DNA of 64,000 bases from Pseudorasbora parva (GCF_024679245.1 NC_090178.1:30038742-30102741); one strand, 5' to 3'. Counted from the stretch's first letter, positions 1-11,873 are shown. The notes: generated by a model from the letters alone, not told the origin. A program made the numbers and translations.

Positions 1-107
1 ACAGCAAAATATTGTGCAATCATTTTGTCTGCGTCCATTGCATATCGTTTTTGTTTTACACATTGTTTTACTTCCTTTCCCGGTTAAGAACGTCTTGGCC
101 TGTTTTC

Positions 108-242
108 CCAGTGTACAGTGTAAATGCAAATATCGGATACGGGTCGCTTTTGAAAAGATGATGTAAGCGGGTCGTCAAAAAAATCGGATATAGTCACCAC
201 ATCGGAATTGTGCATCAAGACCTGCAGTGTAAATGCAGCCTA
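108..242. repeat. Dispersed repeat fragment
   Basis: The words cagtgtaaatgca (near 113) and cagtgtaaatgcagcc (near 226) recur about 110 bp apart. The second forms part of a short palindrome-like context (cctgcagtgtaaatgcag). This resembles a terminus of a fish DNA transposon, but no complete second end is visible. The rest of the first 300 bases shows nothing I recognise. Confidence 0.25.
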
Positions 243-389
243 TAAGACTCATCTTATGTCAAATGTTTAATAAAGCAATGAGGTCATCCAAAAAAGCTTA
301 TTTTTTATGTTTAATTGACAGGAACAAAGACAACCTTAGATTCTTATTCTCCACCACCGATTGGCTACTTAACACATCAGCTTAAATAT

Positions 390-1020
390 CATCAAAACTT
401 CTCACAAGTGAAAATTACTCCCATAAAACGAAAAATTGCCAGCATGGGTCCTACTTGTACCCAGTTAGTCTTTGGGCAGTGTAATCTGTCCCCCTTCTCA
501 GCTGTCAGCCCCAGTATACTTACACAGGTTATATCATGTATGAATTCCTCCAGCTCCTCTCTCGACCCGTTACCCACTATATTTCTCAAAACTGCTAATT
601 ACCAAACATCCTGAATATCGTTAATCCGCCCCTACAGCAAGGAATTTTTCCAGAAAATTATTTCAAACTGCAATTGTTAGGCTCCTGCTGAAGTAGATTC
701 ATACAGCTTAATAAATATGTCCAGTGAAATACAATTAAGGAGACATTTCAGTCTAATTGATTAAGGTTTTAAGGTACAGATCCTACTTAAATACCTGTTC
801 CTTTCTTGTGGTGTTCCCCAAGCCCCTGACAATGAGAAACTTGTTCATGCATTTATTACATTCAGACTTGACTACTGGAATAGTATTTTTGCAGGGTTAC
901 CAACGAGTTCTATTAAACACTTAAAATGAGTTAAGAATTCAGCTGCATGAATTTTAACTTGCTCTAAAATGAGAAATCACATTACTCCACCAATCAGAAC
1001 CCCTTCACATGTTGTCTGTA
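390..1020 (+). pseudogene. LINE (non-LTR) reverse transcriptase remnant
   Basis: This is a decayed piece of a LINE ORF2. Near 540-600 the translation reads SSSSSLDPLPTIFLK, which resembles the reverse-transcriptase stretch (LDPIPTxLLK) of fish CR1/L2/Rex1-like elements. From about 838 to 1015, in another frame and with stops, it reads KLVHAFITFRLDYWNSIFAG, followed by LP, a short gap, then NSAA and ILTCSKMRNHITP. That matches the conserved C-terminal block of the same LINE ORF2 type. The region between the two blocks is deleted or scrambled, since they lie far closer together than in an intact element. There are several stops and frame changes, so it is non-functional. Clade assignment (CR1/L2/Rex1) is from memory of the motif and is uncertain. 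Confidence 0.6.
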
Positions 1021-2034
1021 TAATTCAGAGTTGATTCAATATCCTTATATTGTTTTTTTAATGTCTTCATACCCTCCTGGGACCCAGAAAAAAAAAAGTT
1101 TTTCGAATTTTGTATTTTTTCATGTCATTGGATTATATAGATTATATTGTATTCATATGTTATGATATGTCCTCTGTAGTTGACACCAGGACTCAGTTGT
1201 TAAAAAAAATTATGAAATGAAATTGCATGTATAGGCAAAAACAATGGGATATATTTTTAATTTACGAATACATTTTTAAGTTTCTGGATTTTTTTCAAAA
1301 CTGTTATAAAAGATGTTATAAAAGATATAAATGAATGCCTTGATATACAATCTTACTTTATGCAATATGTGGGTAAAATGGCCATACTTGGATTTTCCTA
1401 TTCAATACAATGTATTGATACACTGCATAATTTGCATATTATTGTGTTCTTGGTGCAACATGGGAATTTTCGGAGAGTTATGGTTTATACCACACTGCCG
1501 CTACACCTCACGTGGAAGCAGAGAAAAATGACAGCGCTTCCAGCAGTAAAACGTAAATAAGCAGATATTTCGTAATATTTAAACATTTGTGTAATCAACT
1601 TTTGCCAATGCACACTAGTTTATTAATGCAAAAGTAATGTGAACATAAACAAAAGACAGGAGGCGCAGCGTTAGATATCTAGGCTAATCTTGTAATGACA
1701 CTTGTAATAAATAAAAGTGTAATGATAATGCATTTGCATAACACTTCAATGTTACTTATATTGTGTTTTTGTCTTCTTAGTACTTTAATTACATTTTATT
1801 ACATTTTGCAGACTGTTGCTATAGAAACAGATAATCCCCAGTTCAAAAATGTGAACAGCTCTGAATACAACGTCTCGTGTTGTCGTCTGAAGATTCCGGT
1901 AAATACGAGGTGGCATGAACGAAGGATTAGTCAGTTCATTTGGGAGAGGGTAATCACATGGTTAACTCACATTACCTTCTGTCATTTAAATGATAAGTTT
2001 ACTTCATCCACTTGACTCATTATTAGAGACAAAG
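1021..2034. other. AT-rich stretch, nothing recognised
   Basis: No coding similarity, terminal inverted repeat or RNA gene was found. Open frames here are under 110 codons and show no known motif. A short run of Ts and As around 1085-1100 and 1200-1210 is ordinary low-complexity sequence. Confidence 0.4.
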
Positions 2035-2056
2035 TAGCCTAGAAATCTAGACGCAG
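2035..2056 (+). mobile_element. Terminal fragment of family E (hAT-like)
   Basis: The sequence tagcctagaaatctagacgc is the left terminus seen in family E copies at 11874 and 47876. Only this end is present; it runs directly into SINE-like sequence, so it is a truncated relic or a shared short motif. Confidence 0.4.
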
Positions 2057-2074
2057 TGGGAAGCCATTTTGCTT

Positions 2075-2205
2075 TGCCACCTGGGGAGCAGTTGGGGGTT
2101 AATAGGGGGTCATCATCAATCATTTCCTGCCAGTATTGAGAATCGAACCCTCAATCTTCGGGTTACCAGTCTGACTCTCTAACCATTAGCCAATGAGAGC
2201 CCAAA
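2075..2205 (-). repeat. tRNA-derived SINE-like fragment
   Basis: Read on the minus strand, 2205-2135 has a pol III internal promoter layout. An A-box-like TGGCTAATGGTTAGAGAG lies near 2192-2175 and a B-box-like GGGTTCGATTC near 2151-2141. Spacing fits a tRNA head, and the following CAGTTGGGGGTTAAT-type body fits a fish SINE. No acceptor stem pairing or 3' CCA context supports a functional tRNA, so I read this as a retroposed SINE piece. The 3' tail is not clear. Confidence 0.5.
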
Positions 2206-2206
2206 G

Positions 2207-2470
2207 TTAATCTTGATTGTTGAGACCGTTTTAAGTTCTAGAAACTTCCAAGTTTCATCCTCGGACCTAGCATTGGTCTTAGGAGTATTAGCAGAAGCTA
2301 CATTTGAGCCATTGCAGTCAATTTCAGAGAAAATACTGACGCTCATGGTGGCTCTTAAATTAGCATTGTCTTCGCTAAAGAGAGTAGAAGATTGGCAGGC
2401 CTAGTTAGTTGCCTCTTCCTGCCTAGATTTTGCTCCGGGTGATGTCCAAAAGTTCAAATTGTGGTTTTGC
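2207..2470 (+). pseudogene. DIRS-like tyrosine recombinase remnant
   Basis: The readable frame at 2213-2404 contains SSSDLALVLGVLAEATFEPL, followed by LTLMVALKLALSSLKRVEDWQA. This resembles the region of fish DIRS/Ngaro-type retrotransposon YR proteins that reads as FEPL, LKxALLLALTSxKRVGDLQALS, just upstream of the first catalytic arginine region. A stop at 2402-2404 and a frame change afterwards end the similarity; a weak continuation with CLxFxxG character follows to about 2470. It is only a fragment, with no reverse transcriptase or terminal repeat nearby. Similarity is judged from family motifs I know and was not searched. Confidence 0.5.
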
Positions 2471-3239
2471 AGGCTTTCTTTCCTTTGCCTCACGAGACAG
2501 AATCATGCAAGAGCAAGAAAGTCTGCATTGTTATGCATTGTTATCTGCATCCTCTGCTCAGGCAAGTGGCTAAGTCTTTCACAGTTATAAATGTATGTTA
2601 TCAGGCATAAAATGTTATTATTCAAATGTCTATATAGAAGTCAAGCCAACACATATGTCTCTTTCTCTCCCAGCTTACTTAAAAGATATGATTGTATGAC
2701 GTACAATTACCAGTGGCTTACATATAATAAAATAGATGCTCCACCCATTCACCCAACAGCAATGACAGAACATATTGTTCTTGCCAGTAACAACAAATAC
2801 AATGAACACTGTTACTCTGTTGTGAAGGGAGCTTGGTAGAAAAACAAATTGTGTGCTCCCTAACGTCCTGATTCATCTTTACAAACATCCCAGCTCTAAA
2901 TGAAACTAGAACCAAAATAAGGTTTTCACAAGCTTTTTCATATTCTATATTAAGATATCTTACAGTAATCAGATTTATGCCTCAAATAGTCTTTATATTT
3001 TACAGTGGAGACCATTTTGTTTGGCTACAAATGTTAAGTCCATGTCTTCCAGAAAGAAAGCAGGTCAGTGTCAACTAAAAGACTCATATTGATCTTTCCT
3101 TAGACATTGCCAAAACCAAATAATAATTCACCAAATTTTTTGAAAACTCCTAATGTCATTTACAAATTGCATAATTTGAACAAATTATTTGAACAGTAGC
3201 CACACAAAGACAAAACAAAGCTGCAGACCTTTTTAGCCA
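2471..3239. other. No recognised feature
   Basis: AT-rich sequence with short frames only. No repeat terminus or protein motif was identified. Confidence 0.4.
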
Positions 3240-4240
3240 GGCTATAAAAAACTGAGACCCATAGTGACAACTTGTTTGACAGTTGTCAGACTCGCAAAGA
3301 TGGATAGTGACTGGAGTGAGGACAGTAGCTTTGCAACAGAGCGGTAATCTAAAGTAGAGGACTTTTCTCCACCACCTTCATCTGAAGTGGAGGAGGGTGA
3401 AATGTCTGTGGACACAGAGCCTTATCAATCGAGCTGCTGGCTCAAACTGCGTTAACTCCCGATGCCGACGATGCTTTCATTCATTCATTCATGCTAGCGA
3501 AGCAGCAGCACAAGAGAGAATGAGATCACTAACTAATCTATGAACACTGAACAGTCATATCCTTATACTGAATGCCACTAAAAAAGCGCAGGACCAATAA
3601 GTTCAAATCTAATAGCCTATTACAACAGATTTCCTCAAATAAAAGTTAGACTACATATGCCAGCAGTCTAGCACGTTAAGGATTTGTTGTTCGTTACCAC
3701 GGCAACCATTTGCGTGTCAGGGTTTGTCTGAAAGCGTGTGAAGTATGAAAATGATCTGTAGACATGACGGGTGGCAAAAATATCAGAAGAAAAGCTTAAC
3801 ATGTACTTACAACTGCATTATTTATCTGTATTTTCTTCATTAGGATGTTGAAAGCAAGTGACGAGAAAGTTTCATTCATAATGTTTCTACTTCATTTAAC
3901 ATGAGCGCTCATACTGGACTGAAGCCGTTCTCATCATGTGATCATGGGAAAACATTTCTTAGGGCGTGAGAGCTCGTGCCAGGGGCGTGGTAGTGAGCCG
4001 TTGGAAGTACCATCCTACGTCACTAAGCACTACAACGTCCAATAGGAAAATTCAACTGCAGTAGCCACCGTTCAACCTTAAGAGGGCAGCACTAAGATGT
4101 TTTTACACCATATATTATAGAATTAAAACACTTTATACCCAAATGTCAAAACATTTACTCTAATCAATAAACAGCATTAATAAAGCCCCAGTCTTGCAGA
4201 TCATCAACTAAAAAAAGTTGGTTTAGGGTTTAGTTACCCT
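3240..4240 (-). mobile_element. TTAA-type DNA transposon remnant (J)
   Basis: The right end reads gggtttagttaccct followed by TTAA at 4241-4244. On the minus strand this is TTAAAGGGTAACTAAACCC, a TTAAAGGRR-type terminus like the T2/Kolobok group of TTAA-inserting transposons. The left limit is not defined; I place it near the start of the coding-like segment at 3300. The TTAA at 4241 is shared with the start of family A copy 1, so the two elements abut with no spacer. Inside, 3300-3480 encodes a P2X7-like N-terminus. Confidence 0.45.
3300..3480 (+). pseudogene. P2X7-ballast-like N-terminal exon, broken
   Basis: An ATG at 3300 opens MDSDWSEDSSFATER and then a TAA (3345-3347). The same frame continues with an acidic/proline stretch (EVEEGEMSVDTEPYQ) ending near 3428. 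Many fish proteins annotated as 'P2X purinoceptor 7-like' start with a short acidic leader followed by EPYxFEP. Here the FEP part appears after a one-base frame change (LAQTALTPDADD in the neighbouring frame, about 3439-3474). So one stop and one frameshift break it. It sits inside a TTAA-ended element, suggesting either an element-encoded protein or a captured exon. Identification rests on motif memory. Confidence 0.4.
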
Positions 4241-4244
4241 TTAA

Positions 4245-5503
4245 AGGGGGGGTGAAATGCTGTTTCATGCATACTGAGCTTTTTACACTGTTAAAGATTT
4301 GGATTCCCATCCTAAACATAGACAAAGTTTCAAAAACTAATGTTGGGCGTTTGATGGAGTATTTCTGTGTCAAAAATACTCCTTCCGGTTTCTCACAAGT
4401 TTCGGAGAGTTTTTTTTGAGTATGGGTCCGCTTGGCGTCGACAGAGCGGAAGGTCCTTGTATGGGCCGTAGGAGCTCTTCTCCCGGTAGGGTGTGCGCGC
4501 GCGCGGCCAGAGCGAGAGAGGAAATGCACGGTGCCCATAAACACTCTCTCAGGTGCAGATCCACTCGTCTAAGCAATACTTCTGTAGCGCCGCGCTCATC
4601 ATTATTCCTATGGGTGACATCAAGCGACTTTAACGCTTCAGCACAGCATTCCGGGAAGGCAGCGCTGCATTTGAACCGATTTGAAAGCAGAAATGACGGG
4701 AAGCGTCCCATCACGCTTCAGTTGCGTTGCAAAAGTGGATCTCTACGGTCACTGCTGTCAGGACTTCACGAAATCAACAGTTACCAAAGAAGTGTGTTTT
4801 TGACGGCGCGGTCGCGGCGATAAAGGTTCACGGTCGTGCGCAGTGAGTAAAACTGCTTCAAATATCTGTGTTGTTGGCTATCGTCGCGTAAGTAAACATC
4901 AGTAAACAACAAGATTGTGTATAACGTTACTTAATTTATCAATGGAGCATGCAATCTATGGTGTGTGTTTAAATACATTTGATTAGCTGACCACTATAGG
5001 TGTCAGTTTGTTTATTGTAAAACCACCCAAACATAAACCTAGCGTTCTCACAAAGCGTGCTTCGTCATTCAAATTCGCTAACGGTTACTCCATTGTTGTT
5101 CTATGTATAACGTTACACTAGTCTGACATGCAAAACCATTTTGCTTGCTACTGCTAATGTTTAGTCGAATACAATAGTCCATAAACCGAATCATTTCATC
5201 ATATACCATGAGTAAACATACACAAATGTTGACAGGCCACTAAATAGAGTACATACCACAGAGACAGATGTCTTGCTGCTGCTGTTTCTCCTGTTCAATT
5301 TATTTCATCCTCCGGATCTGATTCTGGATCATATCTTTATTAGTTGAATCTGATTGATAGCCATGGTTTATTTAGGGTAGCGCTTTCTTCTCCACGCTTG
5401 AGGACGTCACCGCTTTGTGTGTGATCTTCATTCTTTAGCTCCGCCCACACGATACGCCTCCAGGCGCTCGGTTTTTCCGGAAAGACTCGGTACAGCCTAT
5501 ATT
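4245..5503 (+). mobile_element. Family A TTAA element, copy 1 (right end truncated)
   Basis: It starts with TTAA at 4241 and AGGGGGGGTGAAATGCTG, the terminus shared by all five family A copies (this one, 14861, 25457, 32567, 55403). The inside is about 1.2 kb, GC-rich in its middle (bases 4420-4720), with a conserved splice-donor-like GTGAGT at 4843. The other terminus (gtttcacccccct-TTAA) is missing: alignment to the other copies stops near 5503 in a C-rich then A-rich junction. Open frames up to 135 codons occur but differ between copies and match nothing I know, so I regard the family as non-autonomous. By TTAA target and TIR type it belongs with Kolobok/T2-like or piggyBac-like elements. 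Confidence 0.75.
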
Positions 5504-7847
5504 CCCCCCACCCCCCCAAAAAAAAGAATATTGTGCACTGGATGTAATGTTTTCGGACTCTTGACAATTAAATAAAAATGTATTATAGTTTACATTTATA
5601 TGTATATTAGAGCTGTCAAATCGATCAAATTCAATTAGGCAAACACATTTTTCATGAGGGAGAGGCATCATTAATCTGGGCATAATGTATTTGCTCAAAC
5701 ACATAGCAAACAACTTCATCACCTCAATTAAGAATCCTGTGTGGTCTAGAAACCTCCTCTTTCTCTTTGCTCATGAAGAACCCTATTGGAGAAGCTTGGG
5801 GAATATAGTGAATGAAACTCTGTCAGCTGGTGGTTTTGGCTCTTTGAGATATCCTGCACAAGCACAATTTGTCCTCCTTATTGAAACCCCCGACTGCTTT
5901 TCAAACAATACACCATTGTGAGAGCCAGGCAGGTTAACGTGTGTAAAATATAACCAGAATATTGAAAACAGTTTGTCTCTCCATGGTGCAAGTGAGTGGG
6001 GTATTTAACAGCTAAATTCAGCTGTCTGACAAGAAGCTTGCAGCAGACGTCTTTCTGTATATTACAGGTCAAGAGCGAGATTTTCTCATACCTGGGTTTA
6101 GTTGACTCAACTCCATAAGGACTAAAAAAAGGCAGCACTGGTGCTATAAGCCCACATTCATAAATATACAGACCTCTCAGTTGACGTAAAGCGAAATAAT
6201 GTTGACTTTGGACCTTGTACATCATTTCGCATAGGAAATAAATCCCCATTCTTAATATTCTGGAAGAATCCTAACATAGGACCTGGCTCAGTATCGTTTT
6301 GGACTGAACATGTCCCCGTCGTCCTCATGAGTTATTACTCAAATCCTAAACTCTTTATCACGAGCCAAACTAATGATATACCTAACTAATGTAAACCTGA
6401 CCACTTCACATACAGACTCAGTTCTGAGTATGCATTTTCTTGGAAGTGTAGGTTTTGCAACAGATAAATGGAAATGAGCTCATGCTTAAATAAGTAGCAG
6501 TTTGGGGGGTTAACAGGATCTGATGCCCGTTTAAAAAGCTCGGCCTTAAGCCCTGTATTTTGTCCAGTCTGACAACATCAACAGGCTATAATTAAAACAG
6601 TTTATGGTGTAAAGTGATTGGAAACTCTAAGGGTTTCTTTGGTTCCAACTTCCAGCAAGCTGGCATGCGTGTTGTTAGAATGGGTGTGTGGATGAAGAGC
6701 ACCTGTGCTTCACAGAGCTATTTTTTACCTTCCATTTTCAGTGTAGCTCAACAAGGCAAAGGTGTGATGGGACAGCACAGATATCACTGTCAGTCCAATA
6801 CACACGTTTCCTGCATGACTTCTAAGGTGGTCACGCCGTCGACACGTACTACGGCAGTCTCGTCTTCCTGACAGCCCCATGTATGGATGTGTTTAATTTC
6901 GACTTCAGAAGATATTGTAGAGGGCCTGCGGTTGCTATCTTGTCACTCTTTATCCTATCACAGAAGCAACTGATCACTCAGATCTGGCAGAGCGAAGGCA
7001 AATGCAATCCATCTTTACAGCCAACATATTTACGTTGTTCAACATCTGGATCAACTCTCGCACTTCTTTGGGGAAATCAGTTCCGCTCTCCTGTGAGAAT
7101 GATATGCATATACCCATACGAAAATGTTTCTTTTCTTTTAACAACTGCTGTGGTTAAAATGAAACAGGCCTTATCTGCAATGAGGCATTTTAGAAGCTAT
7201 CTAAATAAAGGGGGATTTCCACTATTCTTTCGTTTTCCTTGAGAGAGCTGTTGTATGACATTACATTTAGACATTATGGGTTAAAAGACTCTAGAAATTA
7301 AAATCCATTTATTTACTCACCTTCATGTCATTCCAAATATGTGTGTTGTGTATTTTAAGGATCTTAAAAGGATAAGATTATTATTAAGGATAGTTAGCAT
7401 TTTTTAATGGAGCGAGTTTCTAATATTGTTGCTTGATAAACACAATAGAAAATACAAAAATCTGACCAGCTTTCCGAAAACATGTAAATACTCGTTTAAC
7501 TTCTTTTAATTTCCATGACAAGAGGGTGTCAGAAATATGCAGACCGATGCCCTTGTGTACCGCTATATATTTCTGCTTTTCCATTAACGGGATCTAAGAG
7601 TGTCCGAGAGTGAATTTGCATTTGTATTCAGCCCATCTGCCATTGACTACTATCAGTTAGTATGCCAGTCATGTAAAGTGTGAACATTGAGCCCCCAAGA
7701 CACCATGTAAACATTAAGAGTGGTCCACTCAGATCTGTCCATCTCTTTCCAGCTCAACCTATAACGAGAGTTTGGGGCGTGGCTACTGTAGCAGGCGGTG
7801 CCAGAGGATGTTTAACCAGGATGTTTATTAAAGTATAACGCCAAATA

Positions 7848-7850
<3 letters not shown>
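5504..7850. other. No gene; scattered repeat scraps
   Basis: Mostly unique-looking sequence. At 5609 there is an hAT-like scrap (ttagagctgtcaaatcga). At about 7298-7345 there is a piece resembling the inner arm of the C-type palindromes (tttactcaccttcatgtca). Frames of up to 123 codons show no motif. Confidence 0.4.

Positions 7851-7915
<65 letters not shown>
7851..7915. repeat. (AT)n microsatellite
   Basis: About 65 bp of perfect AT dinucleotides, followed by cata and then ca units, directly next to a Tc1 remnant end. Confidence 0.95.
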
Positions 7916-7919
<4 letters not shown>

Positions 7920-7924
7920 CATAC

Positions 7925-8203
7925 ACACACACTCACCTAAAGGATTATTACACCATACTAAGACTGTGTTTGACCCCCTTTTGCCTTCAGAACTGCCTTA
8001 ATGTGGCATTGATTCGACAAGGTGTATATTGATAGGATAGCATCTTGCAGTTGATGGAGATTTTTTGGGATGCATATCCAGGGCGCGAAATTCACATATC
8101 ACCACATCCCAAAGATGCTCTATTGGGTTTAGATCTGGTGACTGTGGGGCCATTGGCACTAAGGGGCCTAAAGTGTGCCAAGAAAACATTTCCCACACCA
8201 TAA
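7925..8203 (-). pseudogene. Tc1/mariner transposase remnant
   Basis: On the minus strand the translation reads GVMVWEMFSWHTLGPLVP, then jumps to PQSPDLNPIEHLWDVV and ends with HLVESMPH. These are the catalytic-core start, the DDE third acidic residue motif (NPIEHLW) and the C-terminus of a fish Tc1-like transposase. The middle, including the second aspartate (QDNAPxH), has been deleted, since VPMAPQSPD joins blocks normally about 70 residues apart. The outer sequence cactcacctaaaggattatt at 7930-7949 is a typical inverted-repeat terminus of one fish Tc1-like family. The first third of the gene is absent. It is a dead, internally deleted copy. Confidence 0.75.
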
Positions 8204-8204
8204 C

Positions 8205-8345
8205 ACCAGTGTTGGGCAAGCTACTTGGAAAATGTAGCGAGCTAAGCTACCAGTTATACTCTACATTAAATTAAGCTTCACTACACTGAAGCTACCCCCC
8301 TGGGAAATGTAGCAAGCTAAGCTACAGCAACTTGAAAAAAAGTAG
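8205..8345 (+). repeat. Dispersed repeat with gtagc(g/a)agctaagctac units
   Basis: It begins cagtgttgggcaagctact, a terminus common to fish DNA transposon relics. Two copies of gtagcgagctaagctac / gtagcaagctaagctac lie 70 bp apart. No second terminus was found. It joins the Tc1 remnant directly. Confidence 0.45.
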
Positions 8346-8493
8346 TTTAATACATCTTTTTATTTATTTAATTTTATATTGAGCCCACTTCATTCCAATC
8401 AATGCTATTTCAGTGATCAATAAAAGTCAAGCAGATAGACATACTTTTTTAGTTATTCAAAAACTGTCCGAAATCAATTTGGCAACAAAAAAA

Positions 8494-8733
8494 CCAGGGG
8501 CCTATTGCACAAAACTAGGATAAGGGATTAAGCCGGGATATCTTGGTGATCTTGTCATTTTTTATGCAAAATTTAGTACACAGCTGTCATGTAAACATAC
8601 CCTTAAGGCAAACTCATAGCAAGAACGATAAGGATAAAGAAAGATAACTGTATATTAGCGCATAAATTGAGCCAGGATCACCAAAATATCCCGGCTTAAT
8701 CCCTTATCCTAGTATTGTGCAATAGGCCCCTGG
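8494..8733. mobile_element. 240-bp foldback MITE
   Basis: Almost perfect inverted repeats of about 58 bp. The left starts ccaggggcctattgcac and the right ends gtgcaataggcccctgg. Both arms include ggataagggattaagcc and its complement. It has no coding capacity. The target duplication is not clear. Confidence 0.85.
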
Positions 8734-8762
8734 TGTCGAGTGTGTGTGTGTGTGTGTGTGTG

Positions 8763-9143
<381 letters not shown>

Positions 9144-9397
9144 TATATCTCCCACACACATGTAACAAGTTTCATTCATTCATTCATATCAAGAGGTGGC
9201 CAGGCTGGACCCCGATACTTTTAACAAGAGGTGTTTATTCAAGAGACACAATAGATTTTAAAACTTTACTTGTTTAAACAGTTTCTCTTTTGTCCCCGCG
9301 CGGACGATCCGTGTGCAACAGCGAATCGTGCTAGGGGGAAAAAAGTCAACTAGATAGTGCGAATGTGCACGCGCCTATCCCGTCTTCACGCGCTCAC

Positions 9398-9580
9398 TGC
9401 ATAACACCAGCACCACCAGCCTGCACAGTGGTAACAAGGCATGATGGTTCCATGTTCTCATTCTGTTTACACCAAATTCTGACTCTACCATCTGAATGTC
9501 TCAACAGAAATCGAGACTGATAAGACATTATTTTTCAGGCATTATTTTTCCAGTTTTCAACTGTCCAATTTTGGTGAGTG
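9398..9580 (-). pseudogene. Tc1/mariner fragment
   Basis: On the minus strand the segment contains the complement of caaattctgactctaccatc and cagaaatcgagactga, i.e. the part of a Tc1-like transposase around the first catalytic aspartate (a degraded SDxxSRFxF..NSQMVxSEFG region). It is cut at both sides. It is the same block as the longer fragment at 41026-41235, so two relics of one Tc1 family are present. Confidence 0.5.
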
Positions 9581-11434
9581 TGTGTTGAGACGTTTTAGAG
9601 AGAGTAATTAGTACAGTAATGTATGCAATTAGTAATTAATTACTTTTTTAGAGTAACTACCGACCGACCGACAAGCGGGAAGTTAAAATCCCTCAGCCAC
9701 AGCTCTCGAATCAAATACGACACATGAATATGAGTCACATCAGGTTGTACACTGTATGTAGGCCTACGATTTAGTGGAAAGCTGAGTAAGGATTCTTTTG
9801 ACAGTCTCCTTTTGTGTTGCACTAATAAAATAACAATATATGAGTTTGGAACAACATGAGGCTAAGTTAGTAATGACATAATTTATTATTGATTTCATTA
9901 TTTATTTGATTAACTAGTCCTTTAAGGAACAATATGAAAGAGTTGGAGAAAAAGTTGCGTGGGAGAATAGTTTGAGAAATGCACAAGTGAAGAAATAAGA
10001 GAAAGGGAAGAAACAAAGAAGAAGAAACAGCCACAGAGGGTTGGGTTAAAGAGAGCAGCAGCACAGACTGGCTTTGAGTCAGAGAGACCTGTCAGAGCTG
10101 CCAGAAGATGTGAGCTCATACGAGCAGAGAACCGCTGGAGAACTCTGCGCTCTACAGGCTGGACTCCATGACACTGAAACAATGTAAAGTTAGTTCTCTT
10201 TTGTGGCACAAAATCTTATACATTTCTTTCCAGATAAGCATGCTTGTGTGTTTAAATGCAATGTCATGCACATGTGAATATAGTGTTTCAAGCTTTAAAA
10301 AGCACAAGAAAAGTATCATAAAAGTAGTCAATACGTCTTGTGCAGTATATTCCAAATCTTTCAAAGTCATACCATAGCTTTAAATGTGGAACGGGCTGAA
10401 ACTTAAGTCATTTTCACTGATATTGCTCTTCAGTTATTCAGTAAATGGAACTCAAGCCAGATCAGACTTACTTCTGAACTCAATCATGTGTCATGTGTTT
10501 TGGTTCTTTATAGTTTGGTAAAACTATTAACATCCTGTTTCGTGCTCATGGGAGAACTCACCAGATTTTGGTGCATTCCTTAACAGCCAATCTTTCCCAA
10601 AAAGCCACCCACTTTTTGGAGCAGAATGAAATGGCCATTGTAATCACATCTGTCTTGCCACTCAAAGTTCTCCCCAGTGACTTGAAATTAACAGAGTGTT
10701 TGAAGGAACGGAGCCACGGGAGAGCTAAATGCCTGAGAAATTCAGCTGAGAAGGAAGAGTCTGTGTGTCTGATAAACGTGTGTGGATCTGATTTCATGGT
10801 TGTGACCCAAAGCATTAGGATCACACGGTCTTGTCATGTGGCAGAATTGAAATTGTAATTATAAAATTAAACATAGCTTGATTTGATCATGTTGTATGAT
10901 TTATAAAATAAAATAAAAACATCAAAACATTGCAAAACCTCCAACAAATTATGATTACATTTTGTGTAATGACTAAATATGCGTTCAACAGATCTGAGAA
11001 AATAACCATAATGTGTATATTAGAGTCAGAAAGAGGTTTGCACCCCAAGCAGTTGCACATGTTCATTGTTTGGAGTACAAAATTCATAAAGGAATAACCA
11101 ACATGAGAGGACAGCCATATGCACATTTAAACTCAGGGTCAGTGTTTTATTTACTTCTATAGTATTCATATGTTAATTTGCTTTTATTTGTATGTTTTCT
11201 TTATAGTTTAGTTGAAGTATTCATATTGTTTTAGATATATTTTTATTTATCTTACTTTTTTTCTATTTACATTTAATTTGTAATTAGTTGTAGTCATTTA
11301 AGTACTTAAACTTATTGTATTTCAGTTTCCAATGGAAATTTGATAATTATCGTTTAGGTTTTACAGTCCTATATTTATATTAGATTTTATTTTAATTTAC
11401 AAAAAACTATTTCGATTATTTGTTTCTTTGATAG
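9581..11434. other. No gene; minor repeat scrap
   Basis: At about 9598-9662 the run attagtaattaattactttttt resembles the end of a common fish transposon relic. The remainder is AT-rich, with frames up to 96 codons and no motif. Confidence 0.4.
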
Positions 11435-11873
11435 TTAAAGGGTTAGTTCACCGAAAAATGAAATTAATTTAATTAATGATTCACCCTAATGTTGTTCCGC
11501 ACCTGTAAAACTTCCGTTCATCTTCAGAACACAGTTTAAGATATTTTATATTTTAGTCCCAGAGCATATGCAGTATATGCACGCTTTACTGTCCATGTCC
11601 AGAAAGCTAATAAAAACATCCTCAAAGTAGTCCAAATGTGACATCAGTAATGTATTTTCGGTAAGGAATGTATTTTCGATGCTTTAAGAGAGTCTAATTA
11701 ACTAACTGATGTCACATATGGACTACTTTGATGATGTTTTTATTACATTTCTGGACATGGACAGTACAGTGTGCATACACTTCCATACACTTTAACTAAA
11801 TATACTAAATATAAAATATCTTAAACTGTGTTCTGAAGATGAACAGAGGTCTTACAGGTGTGGAACGGTGAGT

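Noticed and set aside
2130..2205. Functional tRNA gene
   Set aside because: A and B boxes are recognisable, but there is no acceptor or anticodon stem pairing and no terminator; SINE origin is more likely.
4416..4823. 135-codon plus-strand frame and 104-114-codon minus frames in family A
   Set aside because: The frames are not kept in the other four copies, match no known protein, and reflect GC-rich sequence with few stops.
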